From Lepidodermella squamata (lineage: Eukaryota > Gastrotricha), in NCBI GenBank assembly GCA_047495785.1, contig JBLDXI010000031.1, positions 992,001-1,056,000 of the forward strand: a stretch of 64,000 bases of DNA, given 5' to 3'. The notes under the pieces were generated by a model. It made no database searches and was not told where the DNA came from. It saw only the letters and a list, made by a program, of their open reading frames with translations. This document shows, piece by piece, positions 1 to 11,600 of this stretch; position 1 is the first letter of the stretch, and every line of letters starts with the position of its first letter. A program made the translations under genes and the position numbers.

Positions 1-234
1 TTGTGCGAGCACCCATGTAGTGTTCCTGGCAGCCGAGTGTTTCGTGAATTGCCTTTTTTCGATGCCATGCAATCAAATGGATATGATCTGTATTATTTCG
101 GCGATTATTTCGGCTGAGGCGCCCGAAGATGAATGACACGCCTGCTGGCAATCATTCTTTATGCTCTATGGTTGTTACATGCCCAACGATGCCCGCCATG
201 GTAGTACTTCCTGAAATAATCCCTATTCTCACGC

Positions 235-1010
235 TTGAAGGTGATTTCGTCTATTGGCAGGGTGCAGGGTGCTTTTGTTGATTGCTTAATGCAAACCATT
301 ATGGCCAAACATTTGACTCAGGACTCGTTTACTACAGGTGGCAATGACACGAAGAATGCCTGGGACAATCGTGATTCATCGGTAAAGTTACTGTTGCTTC
401 ATCAACTGGAGCCCGAGCTCCATCATCTCATTACACCCAATAATACGGCTAAGGGTAGGTGGGAGGCGTTGAAAGCATATTTCGACACCCAATCCATTGC
501 CCGGAAGTACCGTGCAATAGAGTCTCTATAGACGATACAGATGGGACATCTTACTCCGGAGGGACAAGTCTGAGCTTTCACTAAGTCCGTTGAGGCTTCA
601 ACGAAGGCCGGATGCACCACGGACGATTTTACCATGTCTTGTATTTTCTTGCGAGGCTTGCCCGGTATCTACACCCAATTCAGAAACGGTCAGCTTAAGC
701 AAACGTCTTTGACGCTAACAACCGTCCGGACGGAGACGAGTCATCGTCCCCCGCTCTGGCGAACGTGACGCTTTTACAAGGTACTGCCTCCGCCCCAAGG
801 CGCGATAAGAACAGGCAGGTACCGAGGAGAATTGCTCACAGCGCGCGCAAGGACTCAAGACCACCTTGTAGTAAGTGCGCAGAGAGTGGAGAGACCACCT
901 ACAACTGCTACAAGCACCGCCGCGAGGCAGTTACCTGCATTTGTTTTAAGAGGCAAGGCATACTCAAACGGATTAGCGCCCTACGCATGGGTCCGGTTAA
1001 AATGTTCCGC
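235..1010 (+). mobile_element. Ty1/copia-type gag remnant (decayed)
   Basis: The stretch from 235 to about 700 translates to a copia-type capsid (UBN2/gag family) domain. Visible landmarks are W-D-x-R-D followed by LLLLHQLEPELHHLI, then WEALKAYF and SIARKYRAIESL. The reading frame is broken by TAG at 529-531 and TGA at about 571, and it continues coding-like in the same frame to about 680. Near 868-910 a Cys-rich stretch (CSKCAESGETTYNC) sits where the nucleocapsid zinc knuckle would be, but its spacing is degenerate. No protease, integrase or RT follows, and no LTR can be seen at the window edge. It is a dead fragment. The same gag family recurs at 23985-24350, and a related remnant lies at 10440-10850. 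Confidence 0.7.
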
Positions 1011-1607
1011 CCAATTAAATTTTCTGATTAAAATCGATAAAAGCAAGAATAAGTTTGGTTCTTATCTGATCGATGGGACTTCAAAGAATTCAACTTGAAT
1101 CATTAGGCAACTCGAGCACAAATTATCCTTATAATATTATTAACTAGTTCAACTAGAACTACACCCTGGAATATGTTTCGAAAACAAAAAACTAATCGGC
1201 TATACGGCTGATCTGGTCAATGACTAGCACGCATGAATCGCATTGCAAATACGTTCGCCCTCAATGGAACGGTTGTACAAGTTCAGGCATTGACTGACTC
1301 GATGATAGCAGGCACACGCGTACCTGCCCATCGGCGAGTATTCGCACGGGTCAGCTTCGGGCGAATTAAGAAATATTAAGAAAAAATTTCAGATTATATG
1401 CCAAATAGGCAGTTGAACAACATTGTTCCTCATTTATACCAGTTAATTTTCATGCTGATTCACGGTTAACTTATAATGAAGTTTTTTGCCACTTTTCCTT
1501 AATTAAATCATTAATTAGTTAAATCTGCCGATTTAGATTATTTAAAATTAATTAAAACAGAAAATTAATTAATTTCTCAATTTCACATTAGAAATTCAGA
1601 ATCTTAC
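1011..1607. other. AT-rich spacer without a recognised gene
   Basis: AT-rich DNA between the copia gag remnant and the orphan peptidase exon. The later exons of the peptidase would be expected here, because the gene runs leftward, but no continuation of that protein is visible in any minus-strand frame. No terminal repeat of the copia fragment was recognised. Confidence 0.5.
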
Positions 1608-2208
1608 CATCGACAACATCCGGGTATTTCATACGCATCCAAGACGCCAACATGCCGCCATAGCTGCCCCCGAAAACGATGACCTTCGAATTTTCCGCCC
1701 CGTCCCAGTTCGCCTTGATGTACCGAATCAGCATAGCGTAGTCGGCCATGGCCTGGTCCGCCGAAAAATACGCCAAATTAGCCCGGCTCGCATACGCATC
1801 CTTGCCGAACGGCTTCGAATCGCCGTAGTAGCGATGCTCAGCAAAGACAACCAGACCGCCGAGAACAGGCGCCAAGTCCCACAATTGACCGGAATTTTCG
1901 ACAAACAACTCGATAGCACCTTCATTTCCGGCGTAGAACAGGATTGGTCCGCCCTTTTTCCAGTCTTTCATCGAATACAACACCTTCTGCGAGTAGGTTG
2001 CGTCTGAACCAAAGCCGAAATTATCAATTCGTTGATCGATGTACGTTGTTTCGTAATCGTATTTTCGAGGAGACGATCTCAGTCGATTCAAGTTTCGAAA
2101 ATCAGGGTGGCCAGAATATGGCCGTTTCGTGTAAGGACTCATCGGCATAATCGAAAGCGCTTCATTGCAAAAAATTGCAAAAACCACAGCACTGATAGTT
2201 AGCCTCAT
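1608..2208 (-). pseudogene. orphan first exon of a prolyl-carboxypeptidase-like (S28) serine peptidase
   Basis: The open frame starts with a signal peptide (MRLTISAVVFAIFCNEALS). It then shows S28 family landmarks: the IDQRIDNFGF motif, GGPILFYAGNEG, VFAEHRYYGDS and the nucleophile motif VIVFGGSYGGMLASW. These are typical of lysosomal/secreted Pro-X carboxypeptidases, the pcp family in nematodes. The exon ends in a clean splice donor (GTAAGA, read on the minus strand from 1607) after the codons for DVVDG. The Asp and His of the catalytic triad would lie on later exons, but nothing resembling them exists between 1 and 1607; a copia fragment lies there instead. I therefore call it a truncated gene or pseudogene. 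A distant exon beyond the left edge of the window cannot be excluded. Its start codon abuts the left boundary of the PARP duplication. Confidence 0.75.
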
Positions 2209-2668
2209 TATTTTTGCATAAAAAATCTAAAATAAAACAAGAAAAATTAGTTAATTGCAAGAATACACGCGATATATTATAGGTTAATCGAATGATAAAA
2301 TAAAGATGCTCAAAGTCAAATTAGGATGGATCACAGTTTTTATCACGGGTATAACATGTCGAATGTTTCATCATCATTTGAAGAAGCTTGAATAAATATT
2401 ACAGAAAAATAATTATGCAGAATAAAGGCAGAATGAAGGCAGTTATCAATATAATCATTTTTGTTTATCCTGGTCCGGTAAAGCGGCGAGCCAAAATAAA
2501 GCAGAACTTTATATCACCACAGCAAGAAAAATCACGGCACAAATCGATCAAAATGAAGGATTTTTTTTACCATTTTTTTGAAGTTTACAGCAATTAAGAA
2601 AAATCACAACAAGCCATTCAAATCGGGTCAAATAATTAGAATTATGGTCAATATTTTCCATAAAGCAT
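2199..2668. repeat. left boundary and 3' flank of the PARP duplication (copy A)
   Basis: Positions 2199-2266 (the peptidase start codon region onward) match 13599-13668, and 2262 onward matches 14749 onward. These identities place one edge of the duplicated unit here. The stretch also holds the short 3' flank of PARP copy A, including the shared phrase TTTATCCTGGTCCGGTAAAG (about 2463-2482), which is also present near 14927 in copy B. No gene of its own was seen. Confidence 0.7.
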
Positions 2669-5600
2669 TTAATTGCCAGTGGGCCAAAACTTCACCAAGT
2701 ACTTGATGACAATTTGCTTCGTATCTTTGACAATATACTCGGCGTAGTTGCTGTAGAGGATTCGGCCACTGTTCGGCGGCGGCGTAGCCAGACCGCCGTA
2801 TGGAATTTTCACATCCCCTGGCAAAATTCCGCAGTAACGCTGATCGGGAAGTTCGCTGTAAGATGCGACGATCGTATTGCAGTCTGCAGCAGTCGGCCCG
2901 GTTGCGGTTTGCGGGCAAAATCCATTGTACACGTTCAAAGCAACTGTGCCCAGGGCGACGTCACAAATCAGCATATAAGATGGCTTATTGCCAAAACCAT
3001 CGCAATAACTAACACTTTTCGCAAAAGTATCCGCAAAATAAATGCCATCGCCGTGAATTTGCCCGGTATGTTGAATGCCCTCGGGGCTCGATTGCAGCCC
3101 AGCACTCAAAATTCCGAGTAGATTTTGCAATTTCGTCCCGTGGAATAGCAACTTTCTATTGCCTAGCTTCAATTTCTGCTGCTGTTCAACTTCCTTGGGT
3201 CGATCTAGTTTATAAATTGCCTCGATAAAGCCCTTAGGACTTTTTTGGACCCAACTCGCGGAGATGTACCGCAGAATATTTTGGCCCTCATCCGATTGAG
3301 GATCCAAAAATTTAACGCCCATTCCGATTGAATTTACGATATAATCGCAGGGGTTACGATTTTTCGCCTGTTCAGCCGCGAGAAGAAGTCGCGTTCCGGC
3401 TTGAAAGTTCAACAAAACGTCAACCTTCTTCAATTCGTTGTTGATTTCATGCGTTTGCGCCAGCGGGTAGATTTCACAGTACGCAAAACCAGGACGAGGC
3501 ACAATGTGGAAATACTCCTCGGATAGTCGAGCGATTTTTTCGTGAATTTCCAGCGCTGAACCCACATTTTTATCGCGAACTCTGCTGTCACGCGTCGTCA
3601 CAACTTCGTGCAGTTCCTTCAATATTCTCTGGGCATCGCTCAACGCTTTCGGGGCAATCAGGCCAAATGGCGTCAAATACACGTTGCTAAGGCGCCGGAA
3701 AATCTCGCCGCTGTTGATGCCATTCAACGCCTCTCCAACAATACATTTCACGAGTTCGTACTCATTTTTCGACAAACTCGTCGGTTTGTCATCGAATTTC
3801 AAATCGAATTTCACCGAGATCAGCTGGCTGAATTTATCCGGCCTGTCCAGGGTGACTAGACGGTACTTTCGGGGCAGAACTTTAAACCCGTCCTTCGCCA
3901 TTTTCTTCCAGTCATTTCCGGATTTTTGCTTGAAAATTTTGCAAAATTCCATCTCGGCCTCGGTGAACAGCTTGAAGGGCGTTTGTTGGTACATGCCTTC
4001 GGTACCAATTCGGCCCCAACGCGTGAAAACCACGTATAGCCCGGTGTTTTTCATTTGAATCAACTGCAACTGGTAGAAATTGTACTCGGTCCAGCCACTC
4101 GCGTGAAGGTCGACCTTAGTCATCAAGGCATCATACGGTCGTTTCGTATCCACCTCAACAACGATTTTGCTGAAGGCGTGCGATGCGAAATATTTATTAG
4201 GAACAAGGTCTTGCTCCGGGTCTGGTTTCTCGCGCTTCCGCTTCTGCTCGGCTATTTTCTCCATTTTCGCCATCCAATCCTCCGAAACTTGTTCGACTTC
4301 GTGTTCAAGGGCTCGGGTAGCCTTCGATAAGCTCGACTGACTTCGCCCGAATTTCGGATCTTCAACCAGCTCCTGTGCGGTCTTTCCGGATTTATTCTTC
4401 ATTGAAACGAGTTTCGGTTCCATTTTCGCCAGGCAACGAGCCATGAAGCGACTTTCGATCGAATTGCGATACGGGCTGATAGCGACGGCTAGGTGGTAGA
4501 CCGTATTTCCGGACGAATTCAACGTGGCTAGCAGGTCAACTTTTCGGTCGTTAGTCGTTTCTTCAACGTGGTCCAGGACAGAAAAGTCGACCTCGCAGCT
4601 TCGATTCATACGCGTCGGGAGTTGGACGTAGTTAAATGAGAAGTTTTTCGGCAGCAGGTAATGAAGTTTCGCATCGGGGGCTTTTTTTACCGAGGATTGT
4701 TTCTCGGTCAGCGCAGGCGGAGTCGCCTTTTTCGGACGGTTCGAATGATGTTCCTCTTCCTCATCATCATCATCATCGTCGCTGCTTGATGAATTGTTAT
4801 CTAAAAAGAAAAATTTTATTGCATTATTTTGAAAGTTGTGTCGTGTGCCAAGTGAACAACCTCGATTCAGGATTCCAGGACTAAATTTGAGACTTAAGCA
4901 ATGGATTTTCCGAAAACATGATTCGAGCTACACGCCTTCAACAGAATCTCAAATTCTTTCGGTATCAAGCCAAATTTCAGTCTTATTAAGTCTAATTCAG
5001 CCTACGGAGCCGATATCGATATCAGCCAAATTTTGATTTTACACATCAGCGATTTTTTCGATATCAACCCATGAAAAAATGATGATTTTCTGCGTAGCTT
5101 GGGGTCAAAATAAACAATCCGCGGTTTAGAGAGGTCATCAGTATCGATAAAAAACCAAAAAAGCCGAACTCAACAAATAAGCAGTTTTAGTGCCGAAACT
5201 TTAGTAGTGCTTATATTTAGACCGTATTTTGAACCCTCAATGTAAAATTTACGAAACCACTAGGAATTTACCATTATGACCGCCAATCTTCGGCGCGGGC
5301 GGAGTTGGTTTCGTCGGGCGGTTCCACAGCGGTACCACTTCGGCATCATCATTGCTGCTGGATGAATTGTCATCTTGAAGGGAAAAATTATCATAACGAT
5401 ATTTTGCGCGCCCGCGGTAAAATTTAGAAGAACCATTCTTAGAAAATAACCGTCAATTTTCGAAAAAGCCGGTAATTTCATCCGCGTTCGATTTCATTAC
5501 AAAAAATGAACTGAATCGCTTCTCAACTAACAACCCAATAACCCTCTTTTAACACGGTTGTAATACCGTCTATAATGACTATCGGCATCGGAACCTCTGG

Positions 5601-8600
5601 TTTTTCGGTGCATGAAATTGAATAGATTCTCATTATTTTTGCAAATATTATGTTAATACAATTTAAATTTTTTACCTTCTTCATCCTCGTCCTCGGCCGG
5701 CTCGGGTTGATTGAATAAACTGCCGGCTTGGAAGGTCGACAAGACAGTTCCAGTTCCAGCACCAGCAGCAGCATTACGCAGCCGACCTTCCCGCTGTTCC
5801 TTTTCCTTCTGAATGAATGTCTCCAGCTCTCGCGGCGTCATGTGATAGCCAGCCTCGTTGAACGGCAGCAAGAATCGAAGAACCAGCCGCTCGTGGAATT
5901 TGACATCATGCACATCGTACTTCTCATCGACAACCGTGCGGCTGAGCAGCGAAATGAAACATTCGGGCGAATTCGCGATAACAGCCGCCATAATCGGGGT
6001 CAGCCCATCCGCGCCTTTGACGTTTACTAAAGTGCCGACTTTGAGTAGGGTCCACACCAGCTGGTAGTGGCAACTTTCGACCGCTCGAATCAGGCAAGTC
6101 GACGCCGTTAAATCCGGGTATTTTTCGAAGTAATTGCCGCGTATGAATGTCCACTTAGAGGTAGCGGGCGATGCGGCATGTTTCATTGGCGTAAAATTGA
6201 CAACTGCATTGTTTTCGTCTTTCTCAGCCACGAACGGAAAGAGATCGCTAAAATTAAGGAAACAACAAATTATTTCGTAATAGGAAAATATTGTTATAAT
6301 TTATAACTAGTATCGCGGTGTGAATTCATGAGAATGTTTCTTCTAATCGAGTCACTGTCGAAGTTTTTGATCATTTTTGTATATTTCAAGGATATTTTAA
6401 GCTTACACGATGCGATCAGCAGCTGTTTGGTTGGCCAAATTCCAAAAAAGCGCATGAACAGGGCTGCGGCCGAAATTATCCGACGCTCTCTTCACATTCC
6501 CCTTCGATTCTTTGACGAAAAATTGCACGAGGACTTTGTGTTGGTTCAAACAGGCGTAGTGCAGCGGAATGCAGCCGTAGCCATCCTTCGCGTTGATGTC
6601 ACATCCAAGGCTCTGCAACTCTTTACCAACTTTCAGGACCTAAGAACCCATGAAGAATTAATAAATGAAAATAATAATATAAGTCAATATTGGCTGAGAA
6701 ATTGAATTCTTCGAATAAAAAAATAAGAAAAGTAAACACAATTTTCAATTTTAATCTGGAATATTAATTTTGATACAAATTAATTTACTAATTTATTTCA
6801 TTACCTCGTCAAATCGATGAAAATGAGAAAGAGTTAAAACGTACCAAATCTTCATTCTTAGCAGAATTGACAGTTGCTCCAAGAGCAAATAGATGAAATA
6901 GATTGCGGCCATTCGCGTCATTTTTCGCCTTGATGCGCTGCTTCAAATCCGATTTCAGCTTAGCCCGATCGATCAAACTCAACGCCAAATTGTATGTCGC
7001 AACGCCAAGGGACGAGGCGATCAAATCGAACAAAATCATCTGGTCTTTATCCATAAGAATATCGATCAACAACGACGTCAAACCCTGCCATTGCAGCTTG
7101 ATAACAGCTGAAAATAGGTCAATACGAGCCGGGTGGCCCAATTTAGCAGCTCGTCTAGCTAATCTCTCATTTTCCCATTCAATTGCTGGTTTATTCTCGA
7201 CGTCATCTGAACTGCTATCATCCTCGTAATTAGCGACGGTGACTTTGCTCAAATCAGGCTTCGACTGGACTAGGACTAACACGACTGATTTCCTCGCGTT
7301 TTTAATCGCCAGGGACAACGGGGTGTCACCATTTTTGTCTACGGCATCAATTGAAGCGCCACGGGATAGGAGTCGCAGGCAGCATATCGCAGCGCCACAA
7401 GCCGCGGCGTAGTGAAGCGGGGTGCGGCCAATCGCGTCTCGCACATCAACACTCTGCTTTGCGGTCAAAGTCGCTAGTAACATATTCGTCAAATCCACAG
7501 GGTCAGTTTGTTCCGTAATCATCGTAGGCTCGTCTTTCGTGTTTGCAACGGTCAAGTACAGCCAATGCAGCGCAGTCCTGCCTTTGTTATCAACCACTGA
7601 ATGGCAATTTGCGCCTCTGTAGACAAGGAATTGCTCGATGTGGTTAGCTGAATCAACGTGACGTTTATTCGTCCCGATAGCTAACATTAGCAACGAACGG
7701 CCGAGATTGTTCTGATAGTTCACGTTGAAATCACCCAGCGATTTCACGGCCAAGGTTTCCAAGCATTTCAATCGCTCATCAACGTTCAAATCACCGAAAG
7801 AGCAAATCAACCCGCCAATCGAATCGTTCGTTTCAGGGACTTTCGACTCCAAATTCGTGGCGTTTTCAATCAAAATTTTGACTATTTCGAGCTTTTTATT
7901 CACAGCCGCGAGCAGTAATGGTGTTAAAGTCGGCTCCTTTTTCGAGACAAGATTTAAATCTGCCCCTAATTTGAGCAGAAATTTCAGAACATCAGCCGAG
8001 CCTTTAGCTGCTGCGGTCAAGGCCGGCGTGTACCCCATCGAATCGTACAAATTCAAATCTGGGGTGAATTTCGTCAAGAAATCAAGAGCTGGCGTGGCGT
8101 ATTGAGGGAACAACAAGTTATGCGCAAAAGTTGTGTGGTTGTCGTCGTTGTTCGATGCATCTTCTTCGCTAGACTGGTCGTCACTTGAAACTGAATCGCT
8201 TCCTGCATTATCCTCCTCAACCTCCTCCACTTCCGGCGGCTCTTCATCAACAACCATACCGTCATTTGTCGACGTTACAGTCGATACACTCGAACGTCTC
8301 TTCGCGACTCGGTTCTCTAAATCGTAAACTGAATCCGCCTTAATGTCACTGCCGAAGTCAACAATTAACCGGCGCATGAATTCCGGACCCTTAGCTACCC
8401 AATCCTTGTATTCCTTGGTTTCTTTACCGTGACTGCACGAGCTGGACGCATAGGCAGAACTCGCGACTATCAGCGGCGTCTCGCCAGCTGCATTTCGAGC
8501 TTTCACCATCGCTCGAAGTGGATTCTTATCAATCTTCCGCTTCAGCTGGTCGAGAATCGGACTCTGGTCTCTGTGCATGCAATTTCTCGCCAAATTGTGG

Positions 8601-11600
8601 AGCGAATTCGACCGATCAGCCGGGTCAGGTTTCGTACTCAGCTTGCCGCCGTGATTGAGCAAAAATTCAACCAATCCAGAGTGGCTGTTTTCAATCGCGA
8701 CATTGACCGGGGTTCGATTACCCGCCGCCTCCGCGCTAGGCGAACAGCCGTGATCAACGAGTAATTTCGCCATATTAAGGCGAATTTTTTTATATTCTTC
8801 ATATTGGGCAGGCATTACTGAAGATTGAGTCGACGCCAAGAAATGAAGGGCATTGCACCCGTAAATGTCGACAACCGAACAATCAGCTTTCATTTGAACA
8901 ACCAAAAATTCGAGCTGGTCGTACAGGCGCTGGGTGACCGGAGCTTGGCATGTCAAAATAACCAGAGTTCGGCCGTTTTTATCCCGGAAATTCACATCAG
9001 CCCCGGGGCGTTTCAGCATCTCCCGGGTTATACCGATGTGGCCCTTGAGGAATGAAACCGCTAACGGGGTTACGTTCCAATCGTTTTCTACGCTAAGATC
9101 AGCCCCGGCTTCAACCAACAGGTTGAGACAGTCTAGCCAGCCGTAAGCCGCCGCGTAATGGGCCGCTCGATTGCCGGATGTATCAGCCGGATTCGGGTCG
9201 GCGCCTTTTCGCAGCAAATACGCAGTTATATGGGTGTGGCCATTCTTCACCGCGAAAATCAGGGCATTTCGATTTTTCCGGTCTTTCCGCTCAATCAAAG
9301 CCCCGCATTCTTCAATCAAGTATTTGACAATCTTGAAATGACCACGTTGGGATGCGACCATCAAGGCAGTTTTTTTCTCACTTCCCGCCGCGAAATCGAC
9401 ATCAGCCCCGGCTTTCGCGAGTAGCTTTACAATGTCGAGATGGCCGTTCCAAACTGCGTGATGCAAGGCGGTTTTCCCGTCTCGACCGGCTTTATTAATC
9501 GCGCAGGGGCCGTATTTTGAAATTATAGCCGTCGAAGCTAGGACGGGTTTCTTTTTGCCACCTTCGCCGTCTTCGTCTTCGTCTTCATTTTCTTCATCCT
9601 CGTCCTCGTCTTCTTCGGTTTCGTGCTCTTCTTCCCCGTCGCCCTTTTGCGCATCCTTGTCCTTGTCCTTCGCAGCCTGTTGAAGCAACAGCTCGACATT
9701 GGCAGTTCGACCAGTCATCGCCGCGTAAATCAGCGGTGTTTGCCCGTTCGAGTCGGGTTCAATGTAGGGAACAGCGGCTTGCAGTAGGACTTTCAACGGG
9801 CCAGTCGATTCGCAGACGGCAGCGAAGTGAATCGGACGCCGGCCGCGTTTATCTGTGATGTTGTAGTCGGGCGAAACGCCGAGGAATGTTTTCAGGAAAT
9901 TCGCGTTCGGGTTGATTGCGGCGCAGTGCAGCGGCGAGATGTTCATCGTTCGCATGGTTTTCTTAGTGACAGATGCAGCTCGGATATTTCCAAGTTTTTG
10001 AACGCTGTAAATGCAAACACAAAAATTAGACAATTTCAATAGAATGCTCGATTGTGAAAGTTCAACTCGAATTCAACGACTTCTTAACATGGAGGAATAG
10101 AAATTACGTTTATACCGTGGTATCAAAAAGTGCAAAAAGATGCTTTGGAAGAAAAGCGCCACGATCACGAATTTTGAAGGCCTAATTAATGCTACCCACA
10201 CCATCATCGCTCTGAGCAAACGGATGCTTCATCTAGGCGATAAGTAGGTGATAGAAGGTCGATTTAACAACGACCACGTTGAGCAATTATTCTCCCAGCT
10301 AGTGGTGGAAATCGTCAATCGTTATTCTCTATCATTCTAACATTTTCAGCACGATCAAATTATTCGGGTTTCATTACTATTCGATTGTGAAACATCGAAG
10401 CAGGCGACTACGAGCTCTAGTTTGAAGCATGCTAGTTCGAAGGTTAAGCTGAATACTGTCAAAATTTACAGAGCTTCTGGAAGGCTGGCTAGCGCGTTAC
10501 CCGAAGGTAGGTATCGCGAAGAGGCGAAGGTGCGTTCGAGCTCGATGATTCTTATGGTTCTCTCGCCATCGTGTACTCCTTTCCCAGTCCGTCATTCGAA
10601 GCCCGCTTCCAGAGTTAGTGGGAGCAAGCAGTTTAATCCAGCTTACTTCTAGATCCCCTAGATCCAGCTTTCTCGATACTACATGCTGGCATGGCACCCC
10701 AACTGAATTCCTACTTTCGATTGGTTTCAAGCAATCTGAAGTGTACCTGTGCGTTTTCATCGGTTTGAACGTCATTCTTATGATCTACTTTTATGACACG
10801 CCGATTCAAAATCTACGCGGTCTAGGTTCAGCTTTGTAACTGAACTATATGGATCTGAGTAGCTGCGCCTAGAGCACCAAATTGACCTTATTCTTTGACT
10901 GGAAAAAGACAATTAGCTCACTCGCCTCTTTTGCCAAGACTTCTCCTGCTTTTTCATTGGACGAACCACACCATTCAATATGATTTAAATAGAAAATTAA
11001 GAAACTGCTCTTTCGTGTTTTTTTACCTACTTTTCTTTATACCGTGGGTCTTCCTATTACCGGAACCAAATTAACAGTGAACGGAACCAAATTTGCTGTA
11101 GCGGAACCAAATTTTAGAATTTTCTAGTGGCTTGAAATCGCTTTTCGGATATTTATTGCATGCCAAAATTGGCCCCAATAATTCTAGAAAATTCACCAGT
11201 GAATTCAGCGCAACATTCTCTATAACACGCAGTGTTCAATTCAGAATTCATGCTTAGCCTAAAATTCTTAGAAATATTCAAAAAATGACTCTCGGCATAT
11301 TTCGAGTTTGGTTCCGCAAAAAGGAAATTTGGTTCCGCTACAGCATATTTGGTTCCGATACAGCAAATTTGGTTCCGCTCACTGTAAATTTGGTTCCGCT
11401 GAAAGATATAGATCCCTTATACCGTCAGCGGAGTTAACGGCCTGAGCGAACGCCTATTAGATTTAGTAATCATTCGGATGTTCGCCGGTCACCAAAATGA
11501 ATTTTTATTAATTATTTTGCTTTTATTATCTCAGAAAAAAATATTTTAATGTAAATTTGCGGAAAAGGAAATAGGGATTTGCCGCCGACCAAGACCCCCA

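Noticed and set aside
2714-4330. Several plus-strand open frames opposite the PARP last exon, and their counterparts at 15157-16945
   Set aside because: They are mirror frames of the conserved minus-strand PARP coding sequence. They recur in both copies only because the coding strand does, and they have no protein features.
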